Shown: positions 23,210-34,754, counted from the first letter of the stretch. The stretch: 64,000 bases of DNA from Saxidomus purpurata (GCA_022818135.1 JAFMSR010000008.1:11751399-11815398), one strand, 5' to 3'. The notes: generated by a model not told the origin, from the letters alone. Translations and numbers: made by a program.

Positions 23210-24861
23210 TTTTGTGATGGATTTCATGTTGTTGGCAGGAGCAATCGTTACTGGGGAGGTCTTTCAACAGATTTGGTGATAGAACAGGATTTATTGTGAA
23301 GTGTTAAAGTCAGTTGGAGGTCTAACAAGAGGTCGAGGGATGACAGAAGCGCAAAGGGCACATTGGCTACTCTCTGTTCTTGCGATGGCCGAGATAAATT
23401 ATGCAATGCAAGACTTTACAGAGCGAAGTTTACAAACAGGTGAGCAGCATAAAGAGAATCAAAGGAATAAAAGACAGAAACATTCGTAGACTTCTTAAGG
23501 AAAAGAAAGCCATTTGCTGAGGAAACAAATCAGAGAAATATCGAAACAGGAGTTATTGCTGACGAAAATGTAAATGCACATACAGCAAAAGAAGTTGGCA
23601 AGAATATTATAAAAGGTATGACAGATCAAAAAGTTACCGAGTTCACATTCAAAAGTAAGAATAAAGTAGTAACATTAGGGAAAAAGAACAATGTGAAAGT
23701 TGACGGAGTGGAAATACATGTTGATTCACAGCTTATATTTCAACGCCTTATTGCTGTTGCTAACATAACATTAGATGACAAGGAAGATATGTTCCAGTAT
23801 TTCATTATTTGATTCTGCCGGTCTGTTGCGTGAACCAAAAACCATTATTGGCAAATGCAATGTGGGACCATAGCTTGTGTGGTACAGACATGATATCAGA
23901 TGACAATGTTCATTATGTCTTAGATGGCGGCTCATTAATTCAAAGAATTCCTTGGTCATGTCGATCATCGTTTGATTCAATTTGTTTGAAATAAACAGAT
24001 TTCTTACAAAGAAACTATGGTAAAGCACATGTTGTATTTGATGGTTATGTTAACAGTCCTTCGACAAAAGATGCAACACATGAGCGGAGAACAAAGGGGG
24101 TCGTAGGAGCAGAAATAAAATTTGATGGGAAAACACCATTTAAAACCAAAAAAGAGTCAGTTTTGTCAAACAAAGAAAATAAACAAAGACTTACAAAGGA
24201 ACATTTGTGTTTTAAATGCTGAAGGTGATGCTGATGTTCTGATAGCTGAAACAGGGGTAGAAATGGCAAAAAATGTTCCAACTGTTGTTTTAGGCGAAGA
24301 CACTGATCTCATCATTTTACTTTTTTACCATGCAAATGAATCTGAGAACAGATTGTTTTTTACATCTGACTCAAAGAATTGTATGAAAAAGAAAAAAATA
24401 TGGGATATCAAAAAGACAAAATGTGCGTTAGGTACAGAAATTTGCAGGTTGTTGCCATTTGTTCATGCTTTCAGTGGGTGTGATACAACCTCAAGAGTAT
24501 ATGGTACTGGTAAAGGTGCAGTGTTCAAGAAGATAGTAACATATGCTAATTTTAGACAGCAGGCAAACATTTTTGTAAAAAGCAGTTAATCCCATGATGA
24601 AGTAGCAAGAGCTGGAGACAATTCATTTAAATGTTTGTACAGTGGAATAAATGAAACACTGAACAGTCTACGATACAGAAAATTTATTACTAAAGCAGCC
24701 ACAAGCACATGTGTAGTTCAGGTACAGACATTATCCCCTACAGAAGCAGCCACAAAGTATCATAGCTATAGTTTACCATCAAGTTCAAACATGGATTGAT
24801 AACAAAATAAACCCTCTTGAATGGGGCTGGTGTAAACTTGGGGACAAACTGGTTCAATTAA
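23210..24861 (+). pseudogene. PIN-like family pseudogene, nuclease-like part
   Basis: The reading resumes at 23210 with GFHVVGRSNRYWGGLSTDLV, crosses a stop at 23277, and continues SVGGLTRGRGMTEAQRAHWL. Broken frames to about 23815 give KVTEFTFKSKNKVVTLGKK and VDSQLIFQRLIAVAN. A further frame gives YVLDGGSLIQRIPW (about 23915), HVVFDGYVNSPSTKDATHER (about 24030), KENKQRLTKEHLC, GDADVLIAETGVEMAKNVPT, VVLGEDTDLIILLFYHA and LLPFVHAFSGCDTTSRVYG (to about 24510). The conserved acidic residues resemble the metal-binding core of FEN/XPG-type nucleases. About four frameshifts or stops are present. Confidence 0.7.
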
Positions 24862-26014
24862 CAAGAGGGCCAAGATGGCCCTATATTGCTCACCTTGGTA
24901 CAAGTCCACTTGCCTAGCGGAAGATCACTAGATAATGTTATATACCAAACAGGTTTTCCTATATACGCCATTGTAAAACAAGTGATCCCCCCCGCCCACG
25001 GGCAAGGTCAATTTTGACCCCAGGGGCATAATTTGAACAAACTTTGAAGAGGTCTACTAGGCAATGCTACATGCCAAATATCTAAGCTCTAGGCCTTGTG
25101 GTTTCAGAGAAAAAGATTTTAAAACTTTTTCCTATATAAACCTATGTTAAACTAAGTGACCCCCTGTAAGGGGTCAATTTTGACCAGGGGGTAATAATTT
25201 TAACAATCTTGGTAGAGGTCCACTAGCCAATGCTACATGCCAAATATCTAAGCTCTAGGCCTTGTGGTTTCAGAGAAGAAGATTTTTAAAGTTTTTCCTA
25301 TATATGCCTATGCAAAACTAAGTGACCCCCGTGCGGGGTCAATTTTGATCCGGGGGTCATAATTTGAACATCTTGGTAGAGGTCCACTAGCCAATGCTAC
25401 ATGCTAAATATCTAAGCTCCAGGCCTTGTGGTTTCAGAGAAGAAGATTTTTAAAGTTTTTCCTATATAAGCCTATGCAAAACTAAGTGACCACCCCCGCG
25501 GGGTCAATTTTGACCCGGGGGTCATAATTTGAACAATCTTGGTAGAGGTCCACTAGACAATGCTACATGCCACATATCTTAGCTCTAGGCCTTGTGGTTT
25601 CAGAGAAGAAGATTTTTAAAGTTTTTCCTATATATTCCTATTTAAAAATTAAGGGCCCACCCGCGCGGGGTCAATTTTGCCCCGGGGGTCATAATTTGAA
25701 CAATCTTGGTAGAGGTCCACTAGACAATGCTACATGCCAAATATCTAAGCTCTAGGCCTTGTGGTTTCAGAGGAGAAGATTTTTAAAGATTTTCCTATTT
25801 GTTGCCATAGCAACCAGAGTTCTGCATGGAATGGAATTCTTTGAACAATTTTGGTAGAGCTTCATGCAAGGAACATTCCTGCATAGTTTTATCAACATTG
25901 GCCTAGAGGTTTCAGAGGAGATGTCATTTGAATCAAAATGTTGACGGACGACGGACGGACGACGGACAATCATCGATCAGAAAAGCTCACCCTGGCGTAG
26001 CCAGGTGAGCTAAA
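24862..26014 (+). mobile_element. Family A repeat inserted near the 3' end of the PIN-like gene
   Basis: It starts CAAGAGGGCCAAGATGGCCC and ends CAGGTGAGCTAAAAA, with six monomers of 164-166 bp and a GACGGACGGACGACGG stretch. CAATTA flanks both sides (24855-24860 and 26018-26023). This may be a short duplication, but the other two coding-sequence insertions of this group do not show one. Confidence 0.8.
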
Positions 26015-26216
26015 AACCAATTAACCTGCAGCACCTGAAAGATGATTAAATATCATTAAATGCAACTGTAAAATCAATTGTGATACAAAGAGATGTTCTT
26101 GTAGGAAGTACAGACTGTCATGTTCTGCAGGCTATGGAGGATGTAGGGGAACATGCTGTTCAAACAGTATGAAGGTCGACAGTGAAGGTTTCGAACCTGT
26201 TGTTGAAGAACACTGA
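26015..26216 (+). pseudogene. PIN-like family pseudogene, Cys-rich C-terminus
   Basis: After the repeat, one frame gives PAAPER, then NIIKCNCKINCDTKRCSC and YRLSCSAGYGGCRGTCCSNS, ending VVEEH and a TGA at 26214-26216. The spacing CxC-x3-C-x4-CxC-x6-C-x6-C-x3-CC is a CxC/Tesmin-like metal-binding pattern and is the usual end of this family as I recall it. One in-frame stop (TGA before LNII) is present. Confidence 0.7.
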
Positions 26217-26961
26217 ACTGTTTCATGCAACGAGTTGTGAAATGTCTTGCATTCATAAGCACATATACTGTAAATGGTAAAGTAAATTATGTACTTTTTT
26301 TGCTAAGATGCAATTCAATTATCCTTAAATAACTCATTTTACTGTATGACTAATGATAAGGATGATGTAAAAATATGGTCTAAAGGTGTAAGAAATACTT
26401 TTATACGCTATATTTAATACGTGGTTGGAAAATGTAACATGTAAGTGAAGTAGTGTATAGTTCTTTGAACAAAATGTTATGAAATTAATGAAAATCGTCT
26501 CGAAATGTACGATGAAAAACGGGTGAAAACCAATGTTTATTGTGTAGCTTTAAAATTGTCAAAAAGTTGATATTTCTATCTTTTATCCATGTAAACGTCA
26601 AATTATTTTATATGTTTATGTATCAGTAGTGAAGTTTTTATTGTTCGGCCAGTATAAAAACTGGTATCGGTCAAACATGCCGGTATCTTTCAGCATCAGG
26701 TAAAGTGGATCCATTACGTTACTATGACTCGATTTTTATAATTTAAAATTTACACTCACACTTCAGTTTGTTTTTGAATGGAAGTATCACTGTACAGTCA
26801 CTGACAGTCTATTCTAATCAGACATGTCACTTTAGAGCAATAAAGTGACAGGTAGCCAAAGTTTACTTACTGGTCGGGATGCACTTTGTATTTTTATCAG
26901 ACTGGTTTACATTTTGTATTATCAGACTGGTCTACAGCAATAAACTGACAGGTAGTCAAAG
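26217..26961. other. No gene; contains a dispersed repeat also found at 44.5 kb
   Basis: 26407-26630 ('tttaatacgtggttggaaaatgtaac' onward) matches 44548-44765 with roughly nine of ten bases the same. Further right, ACTGACAGGTAG-like strings repeat at about 26847 and 26945. Nothing coding was seen. Confidence 0.5.
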
Positions 26962-28030
26962 TTAACTAGAGCTATCACTAAATGTGATTAATAACCCTGA
27001 AAGACTGCTTTATAAACTGAGGAAAGTCGTAGTAACAGAATACCTTGCAAAAAAACACTAAAATAGAGATATTGTTCTTGGCAATAACTCTGTAATTAGT
27101 CAAGATAGAGTTATGGTTCCTGTGCACTGCACTTCCTCTCAATGTACTTGACCATTGTATGAAGTTGTATTGAATTCCAACCAGTAGTTTTCAAGTTATG
27201 CTCCGGACAAGGAAAAGTAACAAAGGGCAATAACTCTGTAATTAGTCAAGATAGAGTTATGGTTCCTGTGCATTGCACTTCCTCTCAATGTACTTGACCA
27301 TTGTATGAAGTTGTATTGAATTCCAACCAGTAGTTTTCAAGTTATGCTCCGGACAAGGAAAAGTAACAAAGGGCAATAACTCTGTCATTACTCAAGATAG
27401 AGTTATGGTTCTTGTGCACTGCACTTTTTCTCAATGTGCTTGACCATTGTATGAAGTTGTATTGAATTCCAACCAGTAGTTTTCAAGTTATGCTCCGGAC
27501 AAGGAAAAGTAACAAAGGGCAATAACTCTGTCATTACTCAAGATAGAGTTATGGTTCTTGTGCACTGCACTTCCTCTCAATGTGCTTGACCATTGTATGA
27601 AGTTGTATTGAATTCCAACCAGTAGTTTTCAAGTTATGCTCCGGACAAGGAAAAGTAACAAAGGGCAATAGCTCTGTAATTAGTCAAGATAGAGTTATGG
27701 TTCCTGTGCATTGCACTTCCTCTCAATGTACTTGCCCATTGTATGAAGTTGTATTGAATTCCAACCAGTAGTTTTCAAGTTATGCTCCAGACAAGGAAAA
27801 GTAACAAAGGGCAATAACTCTGTCATTACTCAAGATAGAGTTATGGTTCTTGTGCACTGCACTTTTGTCTCAATGTGCTTGACCATTGTATGAAGTTGTA
27901 TTGAATTCCAACCAGTAGTTTTCAAGTTATGCTCCGGACAAGGAAAATGCAACAGACCGCCTGACCGACCGACCGACCAACCACCGGGTGACTCCTATAT
28001 ACCCCCCCAAACTTCGTTTTGGGGGTATAA
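26962..28030 (+). mobile_element. Family H element: six 146-bp tandem units, closing hairpin
   Basis: It opens CTAGAGCTATCAC. Units begin GCAATAACTCTGT at 27081, 27227, 27373, 27519, 27665 (GCAATAGCTC) and 27811, an exact 146-bp period with more than 90 percent identity. It closes with GACCGACCGACCGACC and a hairpin, TATACCCCCCC to GGGGGTATA, at 27993-28027. Non-coding. Diverged single units of the same family lie at about 34560 and 49440. Confidence 0.75.
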
Positions 28031-29672
28031 CTAATTGGCCGGTATGCACTGACTTTTCAGTAATCGTGAAAATGTGTGTTGTTTTGTTTACAAACATTTT
28101 TACTGCAAACAATGGGCGGACTTGTTTGGTTACGCCGTTTACGCTGGCAGGGTACTACTTTATGCCGGTAGCACTTGATTGAAAACAGCTGGTGACATGT
28201 CAAAGGGCAACTCACTTGATTGGACCTAGTGTCACGTGGCGGCAAACGCAAACCGGGGCAAACGGCGCACGCCTTTTTTTCGATAGGCGTACCCCGGCGT
28301 ACCCCGCTGCGGAAGAATACAAAATGGCGGAAACGTTCAGGTACGATATTAGGAATAAGAGAGAACTGAATATATTAAAATGTGCATATTTTGATTAGTT
28401 TTCTCATTATCATTTTCAACAATTATATTTGTAATGGTAGCCGCAGTGACAAACAAACTTGGCACGGAGGCAGCCATCTTTGTAGCCGGTTGTCCCTTGT
28501 TTGGTACTAGGGCACTAACTAGCTGGGTAAGCCGGTCACATGGCAGGGAACGTTAAGTCACGTGAGCGGTGTAACCCTGTCATGTGATCGGCATACCCCG
28601 GTTTGTATCAAATCAAGTCCGCCCATTTTTGTGAGGATAGAGGCAGAAACATAGCGTAGAACATTTTATAATATTGCTGCGTTAACTTCGTTTTAGTTAA
28701 CGCTAAATGAAAACAGGGATCGTATATACAATCTAATAAATCCTGATAAAAAACGGAAAGAGCGTAAAGATTATTTAAAGCTTTTTCATGAGTATGTTTT
28801 TGTTTCTTTTTAAGTCATAAATGATACACTAGAAATGAGAAAGTGTTACTAAATTGTAAATGCACAAACCAGATTTTACACGAACCTATGATATAAATTT
28901 ATTTTGTCTCTGTTATAAAGTCTGTAAAGTTTATTTGCATCTCCCATTTCAAAATATTTACATGAAAGCTTTGTTTCTAGGCCTGCTGTGATACGTAGTA
29001 TCACAGTTTTTCTTGTCTTTATATATCGTAAACTGTAAAGAATATATCATGGGACACTTTTTGTTATGACCTGGCTTATTTTATAAAGATTTGTTACTCT
29101 TGGAAAGCATTTATTTTGTTTAAGCCTTTTATATACCATCCTAAAAGGTATTCTTGAAGTGTCACTTTTACTAAATAACCCATCTAGCACTCTTGTGAAT
29201 TTGCAAAGTAAATTGGGTGGGTGGGGTATTTTGACCCAACTGGTAATAGAAGTACAAAAACATAGTATTTTTGTTGCAAGAATATTAAAGAAACATAAAA
29301 ATTACATAATGCTTGCATCAAAATAATAGATCAGAGTTTTTTTTGTTTTACTGGGATCTATATTATTTTGATAGTTAAAAGTTAATTATTTATAAAAACT
29401 TTCCATGTGATAAAGGGTGCATTTAAACATGATGCATTTTTCAAAGGTTCCGACCAGAATTTTGTTGATGACTTTTTTTCTATAAGCCTACAAGGTCTAA
29501 AGCTTCTAAGGAAATGAAGAATGTTTCTGTTGTTTCTGTTTAAGGTACAGCTGATATTTTTTATATATTTAGCCTCTGGGTGAGAATATATAACCATTTG
29601 GCTAATCCAACATCAAATGTTTAATAAGGAATATGTTTTCCTCCAAAATAATCATATTCACCAAAAGTGAGC
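28031..29672. other. No gene recognised; GC-richer patch at 28.2-28.6 kb
   Basis: 28200-28620 is richer in G and C than its surroundings and repeats ACCCCGG-like strings. An ATGGCGGAAACG at 28324 with a possible CAG|GTACG donor could be a first exon, but no downstream exon was recognised. 28640-29672 is AT-rich with no signal. Confidence 0.3.
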
Positions 29673-29674
29673 TA

Positions 29675-30384
29675 CAGTAGACTCCCTAAATTCCGAACTC
29701 CTAAAATAATTTGGTCGCAGTCTGAAGGCGTGAAAACGATTTGTGGCGATAATCTAATTTGCAGAGTTTGTCACAAAGAATAAGTGCGAATTAGTTTGTA
29801 AATTGACCCTGATGCTGAACAATACAATTTGTCTATCAAACATGCTGATAATTAGATTTCATATCAATATTGTTAGATTTATAAAATTGATCCATATTTA
29901 AGACATTTCACTCAGATTTGTTCGAAATTTAGCAAAACGATAGAGCCTACTTTTATATTTTGTGTCATAATAAATCATGGATACTACGCCTAGACATCGG
30001 AATTTTAGTGGGGATTTACAATCATCATGTCGGAAATTTTTTTAATATATCCAAGAAACGAAAAATTAATGTGTTTAGAGTGCTGAACAGAACGAACATA
30101 AGTTTTATTGTTAAAATTTAAAGTGTTAGTTTATACTAATTTATTTAAGCTCGATTGTGAATAAGCTTTGAGCTTATCGAGTCAATCTCGAGTCTGCTTC
30201 CTGGAAAAACCAGTACTGGTGCCATACAAGGAGGTACGCCGGATGATGCTGACATTTAATTACAATGTACATGTATTCTAGTTTTTAATTCCAATGTTTT
30301 ATGGGCTGTGACATGCATTTAAATGTTTTGAATCCGGCCGATTTTCTCTCGCCAAAAGCAGGCTGGAATTTCGAGGTTCTACTG
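29675..30384. mobile_element. TA-flanked terminal-inverted-repeat element, 710 bp (pogo/Tigger-like MITE)
   Basis: The left end CAGTAGACTCCCTAAATTCC and the complement of the right end CAGTAGAACCTCGAAATTCC agree at about 16 of 20 positions. TA flanks both sides (29673-29674 and 30385-30386). The CAGTAGAACCTCGA terminus is the type seen in pogo/Tigger elements. No transposase is recognisable. Confidence 0.7.
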
Positions 30385-30386
30385 TA

Positions 30387-31421
30387 TATTGCATTTGAAA
30401 AAAAAAAAAAATGACAAAAAAGAGCAGACCCTTATAAACCCACTTAGGGCATATCTGGGTCTACACTCTTTGCTCAAGCCTAAATTGGCTAATTATTAAT
30501 GACAATGTGTCAGAAGCGAGATAAAATTGAAAGTTGTAGAGGGGCAGGGCGCTGGAGTGACAAGTTAGGTAAAATTTATGTTCTTGATTTCTCTTGATTT
30601 GCCAAGATGTCATGCAAAAACGATTCTGCAACACAGAGATGGGGAAGTACCTTTGAGAAAGACAGCTCTGCTTAAACTGGACGTCGATCTTTTTCGACCC
30701 TTCGTCGTTTTTTTGTTGATTTTCTATCGATAAGATTTAATGTTACGAGACATCTTGACCAGTATGACGCTTGAATGTGCGAACAAAAAGAATGCGGAAA
30801 GTGCCCACGTGACAGAAGAGTACTCAGAAATGAATATTTAAGCCCAAAAAAACCCTGGTTCACATGTTAGTATCTAGATGTATAAGTGCTTGATGCATTG
30901 AAATAAAAGTAGTGTTGTTGTTTGCATTAAAAAGAGATTCTTGTTCACATAACAACTCTTTCTTGTTATTATAAATGTTTAACATTCTATCATAACCCAA
31001 AAATTTGCGCATGCAAAACATCTCCCTCATAATTGATCAATCTCCCTCATTTTTATCGCAAATCTCCCTCTTGACCAGCACAAATGGTTCACAGGTATGA
31101 GATTGACATCTCTATAGTTTTAGCTAAAAACGCTTTTAATCTACTTTATTGTTATAATACAGCATTATATTGTGATTGATTTATTGTTTTTAGTTAAAAT
31201 ATAAGCTTACATTTTCAGTGTTACATCTGATTTTTACCCAGCTTAAAGCCTCAGAAGATGCACATTGCTGACAGTGATGGATTTAAAAGGTTGGTAATGT
31301 TATAAATATGACATAAAACACAGACATGTGCAATTTTAAGCATAACATCAATAAAGCTGAAAAAGCCTTATCACCACCATCTGCAGATTTAACAATGCTG
31401 TTCAATTTTCTGCACTTTCCT
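30387..31421 (-). other. Downstream region and probable 3' UTR of EXOC1
   Basis: It lies directly after the EXOC1 stop codon on the - strand. A possible AATAAA lies at 31150-31145, 272 bp past the stop. No other gene was recognised. A 63-residue open frame on the - strand at 30672-30863 shows no motif. Confidence 0.45.
31145..31150 (-). terminator. EXOC1: Candidate poly(A) signal of EXOC1
   Basis: AATAAA on the - strand (TTTATT on +), 272 nt after the stop codon at 31422. Other AT-rich hexamers are close, so the actual cleavage site is uncertain. Confidence 0.4.
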
Positions 31422-31574
31422 CTAGTGAGTTTGTGCAATGTTTGAGAAGTATTGAAGCACATCATCTATACTGAACTCTAATGTAATGTTGGAATCTGGA
31501 TAACATTTGTTGATGAGCTCCACATATGTGTTGTACTGTTTAATAAACTCATTCTGCATGGACACCCATACAAC
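31422..31574 (-). CDS. EXOC1: EXOC1 (exocyst subunit Sec3), last coding exon
   Basis: After a TTTTTCAG acceptor the exon encodes 50 residues and a TAG stop. It starts VVWVSMQNEFIKQY, continues with NKCYPDSNITLEFSIDDVLQ and ends YFSNIAQTH. It matches the vertebrate EXOC1 C-terminus as I recall it (VVWHSMQDEFIRQY, TMEFTIQDILDY, SSIAQSH) without gaps. The exon begins in phase 0, fitting the previous exon's end. EXOC1/Sec3 is a subunit of the octameric exocyst that tethers secretory vesicles to the plasma membrane. This part belongs to the C-terminal helical Sec3_C region. It is constrained sequence among repeats and appears intact. Confidence 0.93.
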   Translation of the reverse strand, partial: VVWVSMQNEFIKQYNTYVELINKCYPDSNITLEFSIDDVLQYFSNIAQTH

Positions 31575-31611
31575 CTGAAAAACAATAAATAAATGTCAAT
31601 GTCTTATTATA

Positions 31612-32046
31612 ACAAGAGGGTCAAGATGGCCCTATATCATTCACCTGGCTACCATTAGCTGTAATACAAGGTCATCAATAGCAGAAAGGGTCTTTTTGAC
31701 CCCAGGGGCATAATTTGAACAAACTTGGTAGAGGTCCACTAGTCAATGCTACATGCCAAATATCTATGCTCTAGGCCTTGTGGTTTCAGAGAAGAAGATT
31801 TTTTAAGTTTTTCCTATTTGTTGCCATAGCAATCAGAGTTCTGCATGGAATGGAATTTTTTGAACAACTTTGATAAATCTTCATGCAGGGAACATCCCTG
31901 CAAAGTTTCATCAACATTGGCCCAGTGGTATCAGAGGAGATGTCGTTTGAAGGAAATGGTGGATGGAAGTACGACATATGACGGACGCCGGACGGAATGC
32001 GATCCTAATAGCTCACTCTGGCACTTTGTGCCAGGTGAGCTAAAAA
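31612..32046 (+). mobile_element. Short family A repeat in EXOC1 intron
   Basis: It starts ACAAGAGGGTCAAGATGGCC 38 bp inside the intron and holds a single monomer, the TTGCCATAGCAATCAGAG tail and the CTGGCAC-TTT-GTGCCAG hairpin before GTGAGCTAAAA. It lies antisense to EXOC1. Confidence 0.75.
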
Positions 32047-32251
32047 ATCAAATGCATGCAGGAGTTGCTTCCCTTCCACTGCCGAAATCTCTACCAACAA
32101 CAACAACAATACAAGGGAGATCACTGCGAAGAAAGGGACTATCATTTTATTTGTCCAATATTTTTTATTTCTAAAGCATCAAATACTAATGCGGCATTAT
32201 CATTAGTTTAACACATTTAAATGCACAGCAACCGACAATTGCTTTTATAAA

Positions 32252-33500
32252 CAAGAGCTGTCCCTCACAAGTGACGAATACCCCCGAAAGAGGTGCCTCA
32301 CAGTCCGTGTCCTCTCCATGTGCACAAAAAATGTGCTATGTAATTTTAAAATCCTTCCATGCATGACAGAGTAACCATGCATACAGTATTCCATTACTTT
32401 TAAACACTAAGTGTGACCTTGACCTTTGAGGTAGGGACGTGGGTCTTGCACGCAACACGTCGTCTTGATGTGCTAGACATTTTTGCCAAGTTATTTTAAA
32501 ATCCTTCAATGCATGACAAAGTTACAGTCCGGACATGAATGTGTGCATGTATGCATATATAGAGGAATCCATTACCTTCAAACTCTAAGTATGACCTTGA
32601 CCTTTGAGCTAGGTACTTGGGTCTTGCACACAACACGTCGTCTTGATGTGTTAAAAATTTGTGACAAGTTATTTTAAAATCCTTCAATGCATGACAAAGT
32701 TACAGTCCAGACACGAATGAGTGCATAATAGAGGATTCCATAACCTTCAAACTCCAAGTGTGACCCTGACCTTTGAGGTAGGAACGTGGGTCTTGCATGA
32801 AACACATCGTCTTGATGTGCTAGATATTTGTGCCAAGTTATCTTAAAATCCTTCAATGCATGACAAAGTTGCAGTCTGGACACGAATGTGTGCATATATG
32901 CATATATACATGTAGAGGAATCCATAACCTTCAAACTCCAAGTGTTACCTTGACCTTTGAGCTAGGTACTTGGGTATTGCACGCGACACGTCATCTTGAT
33001 GTGTTGAACATTTGTGCCAAGTTATTTTTAAATCAATCAAAGCATGACAAAGTTATAGTCTGGACATGAATGTGTGCATATATATACAGGATTACATTAC
33101 CTTCAAACTCTAAGTGTGACCTTGACCTTTGAGGTAGGGACGTGGGTCTTACAGGCCACACATCGTCTTGATGTGCTAGACACTTGTGCCAAGTTATTTT
33201 AAAATCCTTCAATGCATGACAAAGTTACAGTCTAGACACGAATGAGTGTATATATAGAGGATTCCATAACCTTCAAACTCCAAGTATGACCTTGACCTTT
33301 GAGGTAGGGACGTGGATCTTGCACGCTACATGTCGTCTTGATGTGCTAAGCATTTGTGCCAAGTTATTTTAAAATCTTTCAATGCATGACAGAGTTACAG
33401 TCTGCACACAAATTTGTAAGTGGGGACGACGGACGGACGGGTGGACATACGGACAGACAGACGGTGCGATTTTAATATGCCAACGTTCGGGAGCATAAAA
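32252..33500 (+). mobile_element. Family C repeat element, about 170-178-bp units
   Basis: It starts CAAGAGCTGTCCCTCACAAG and ends 'ttcgggagcataaaa'. About six units carry TGACCTTGACCTTTGA, 'cgtcttgatgtgctagaca' and 'ttcaatgcatgacaaagtta'. A GACGGACGGACGG stretch precedes the end. The second copy is at 53918-54930. Repeated units make overlapping short open frames with similar peptides on both strands, so none is a gene. Confidence 0.75.
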
Positions 33501-33534
33501 ATATACTAAGTGCAGTAAGATGCGCATAATGTCA

Positions 33535-34555
33535 CTTTAAGGTTTCAGAGTAGATGCAACTGGGTGGGGTCAATTTTGAACCTGGGTTCATAATTTCAAC
33601 AATCTTGGTCCACTAGGTTATCCAACATGCTAAATATCTGAGCTCTAGGCTTTGCAGTTTCAGAAAAGAAGATTTTTAAAGTTTTTCCTACATAAGCTAA
33701 TGTAGAAACAAGTGACCCCTGGGCGGGATTTGAATAATCTTGGTAGAGGTCCACTAAGTTATGCTAAATATCTAAGTTCTAGGCCTTGTAGTTTCAGAGA
33801 ATAAGATTTTTAAAGTTTTTCCAGAGTTTTGCATAGAACGAAATTATTTGAACAACTATGAAAGGGCTACATGTAAGGAACATCCCTGACAAGTTATATC
33901 ATCATTTGCCCAGTGGTTTCAGAGCAAACGTCGTTTGAAGGAAAATGTTAACGGACGTATGCCATATTATGATGGACGCTGGACAGAATGCGATCCTAAT
34001 AGCTCACTATGGCACTTTCTGCAGGTTCAATTTTGACCCGGGGTCATAATTTGAACACTATTGGTAGAGGTTTACTAAGTTATGCCACATGCTAAATATC
34101 TAAGCTCTAGACCTTGTGAATTCAGAATAAGATTTTAAAGATTTTCCTTTATAAGCAAAATGTAAAAACAAGTGACCCCCCTCCCCTCCCCCAGTCAGTT
34201 TTGACTTGGAGGGTAATAATTTGAAAAATCTTGGTAGAGGTCCATTAAGTAATGCCACATGCCAATATCTAAGCTCTACACCTTCCTGTTCTTGAGAAGA
34301 AGATTGTTAAAGTTTTTCCTTTCTGTTGCCATGGCAACCAGAGTTTTGCATGGAATGGAATTATTTGAACAACTATGAAAGGGCTTCATGCAAGAAACGT
34401 CCCTGCCAAGTTATATCATCATTGGCTTAGTGGTTTCATAGGAGATGTCGTTTGAAGGAAAATGTTAATGGATGTATGACATACACCGTACGACGGACAC
34501 CGGACAGAATACTATCCTAATAGCTCACTCTGGCACTTTGTGCAGGTAAGCTAAA
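33535..34555 (+). mobile_element. Diverged family A repeats, two joined copies
   Basis: A 5'-less copy with the tail 'cctaatagctcactatggcac' at about 34000 is followed by a second with monomers and a tail ending CAGGTAAGCTAAAA at 34555. The monomers are strongly diverged. Confidence 0.6.
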
Positions 34556-34750
34556 AACAGGACAAGCTGGAGTTAAGGTCCTTGTACACTGCACTTCCTC
34601 TCAATGTCCTCTGTCTGTGTGTAAAGTTTAAATCAATTCCCTTGAATTCTTTTATGATTATGCTGCGGACAAAAGTGTGACGGACAGACGGAAGGATGGA
34701 AGGAGCCCATTACCATATCCCCTCCACCCTGGTGGGGGGATAATAAGCAG
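34556..34750 (+). repeat. Single diverged family H unit
   Basis: 'ccttgtacactgcacttcctctcaatg' and 'tatgctgcggacaa' match the 146-bp unit at 27 kb. A GACGGACAGACGG stretch and a CCACCCTGGTGGGG mini-hairpin close it. Confidence 0.55.
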
Positions 34751-34754
34751 ATTT

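Larger units (their letters stand above)
14139..26216 (+). pseudogene. Decayed long gene: Cys-rich N-terminus, PIN/FEN-like nuclease region, Cys-rich tail
   Basis: Coding pieces at 14139-14865, 15802-17300, 23210-24861 and 26015-26216 read in one order on one strand. They match a family of long uncharacterised proteins that I recall from bivalves, cnidarians and lancelets. Landmarks in order: a zinc-ligand-like Cys/His N-terminus; GQAIVQAVCPKSVI; FHGMGI; ITFDQP-like LTFDQPLYWKA; LGGFHTEMSFLG; HWGGLSTDLVIEQ-like WGGLSTDLVIEQ; GGLTRGRGMTEAQR; YVLDGGSLIQRIPW; VVLGEDTDLIILL; HAFSGCDTTSR; and a CxC-rich tail. The acidic Asp motifs (GDADVLI, GEDTDLI, GCDTTS) suggest a FEN/PIN-type nuclease fold. 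Frameshifts, stops (for example TAG at 15903) and at least five insertions show it is not functional. No function is proven for the family. Confidence 0.75.

Noticed and set aside
28324..28398. ATGGCGGAAACG start with a possible CAG|GTACG donor as a first exon in a GC-richer patch
   Set aside because: The coding part is only about six codons before the donor, and no matching downstream exon could be found on the + strand.
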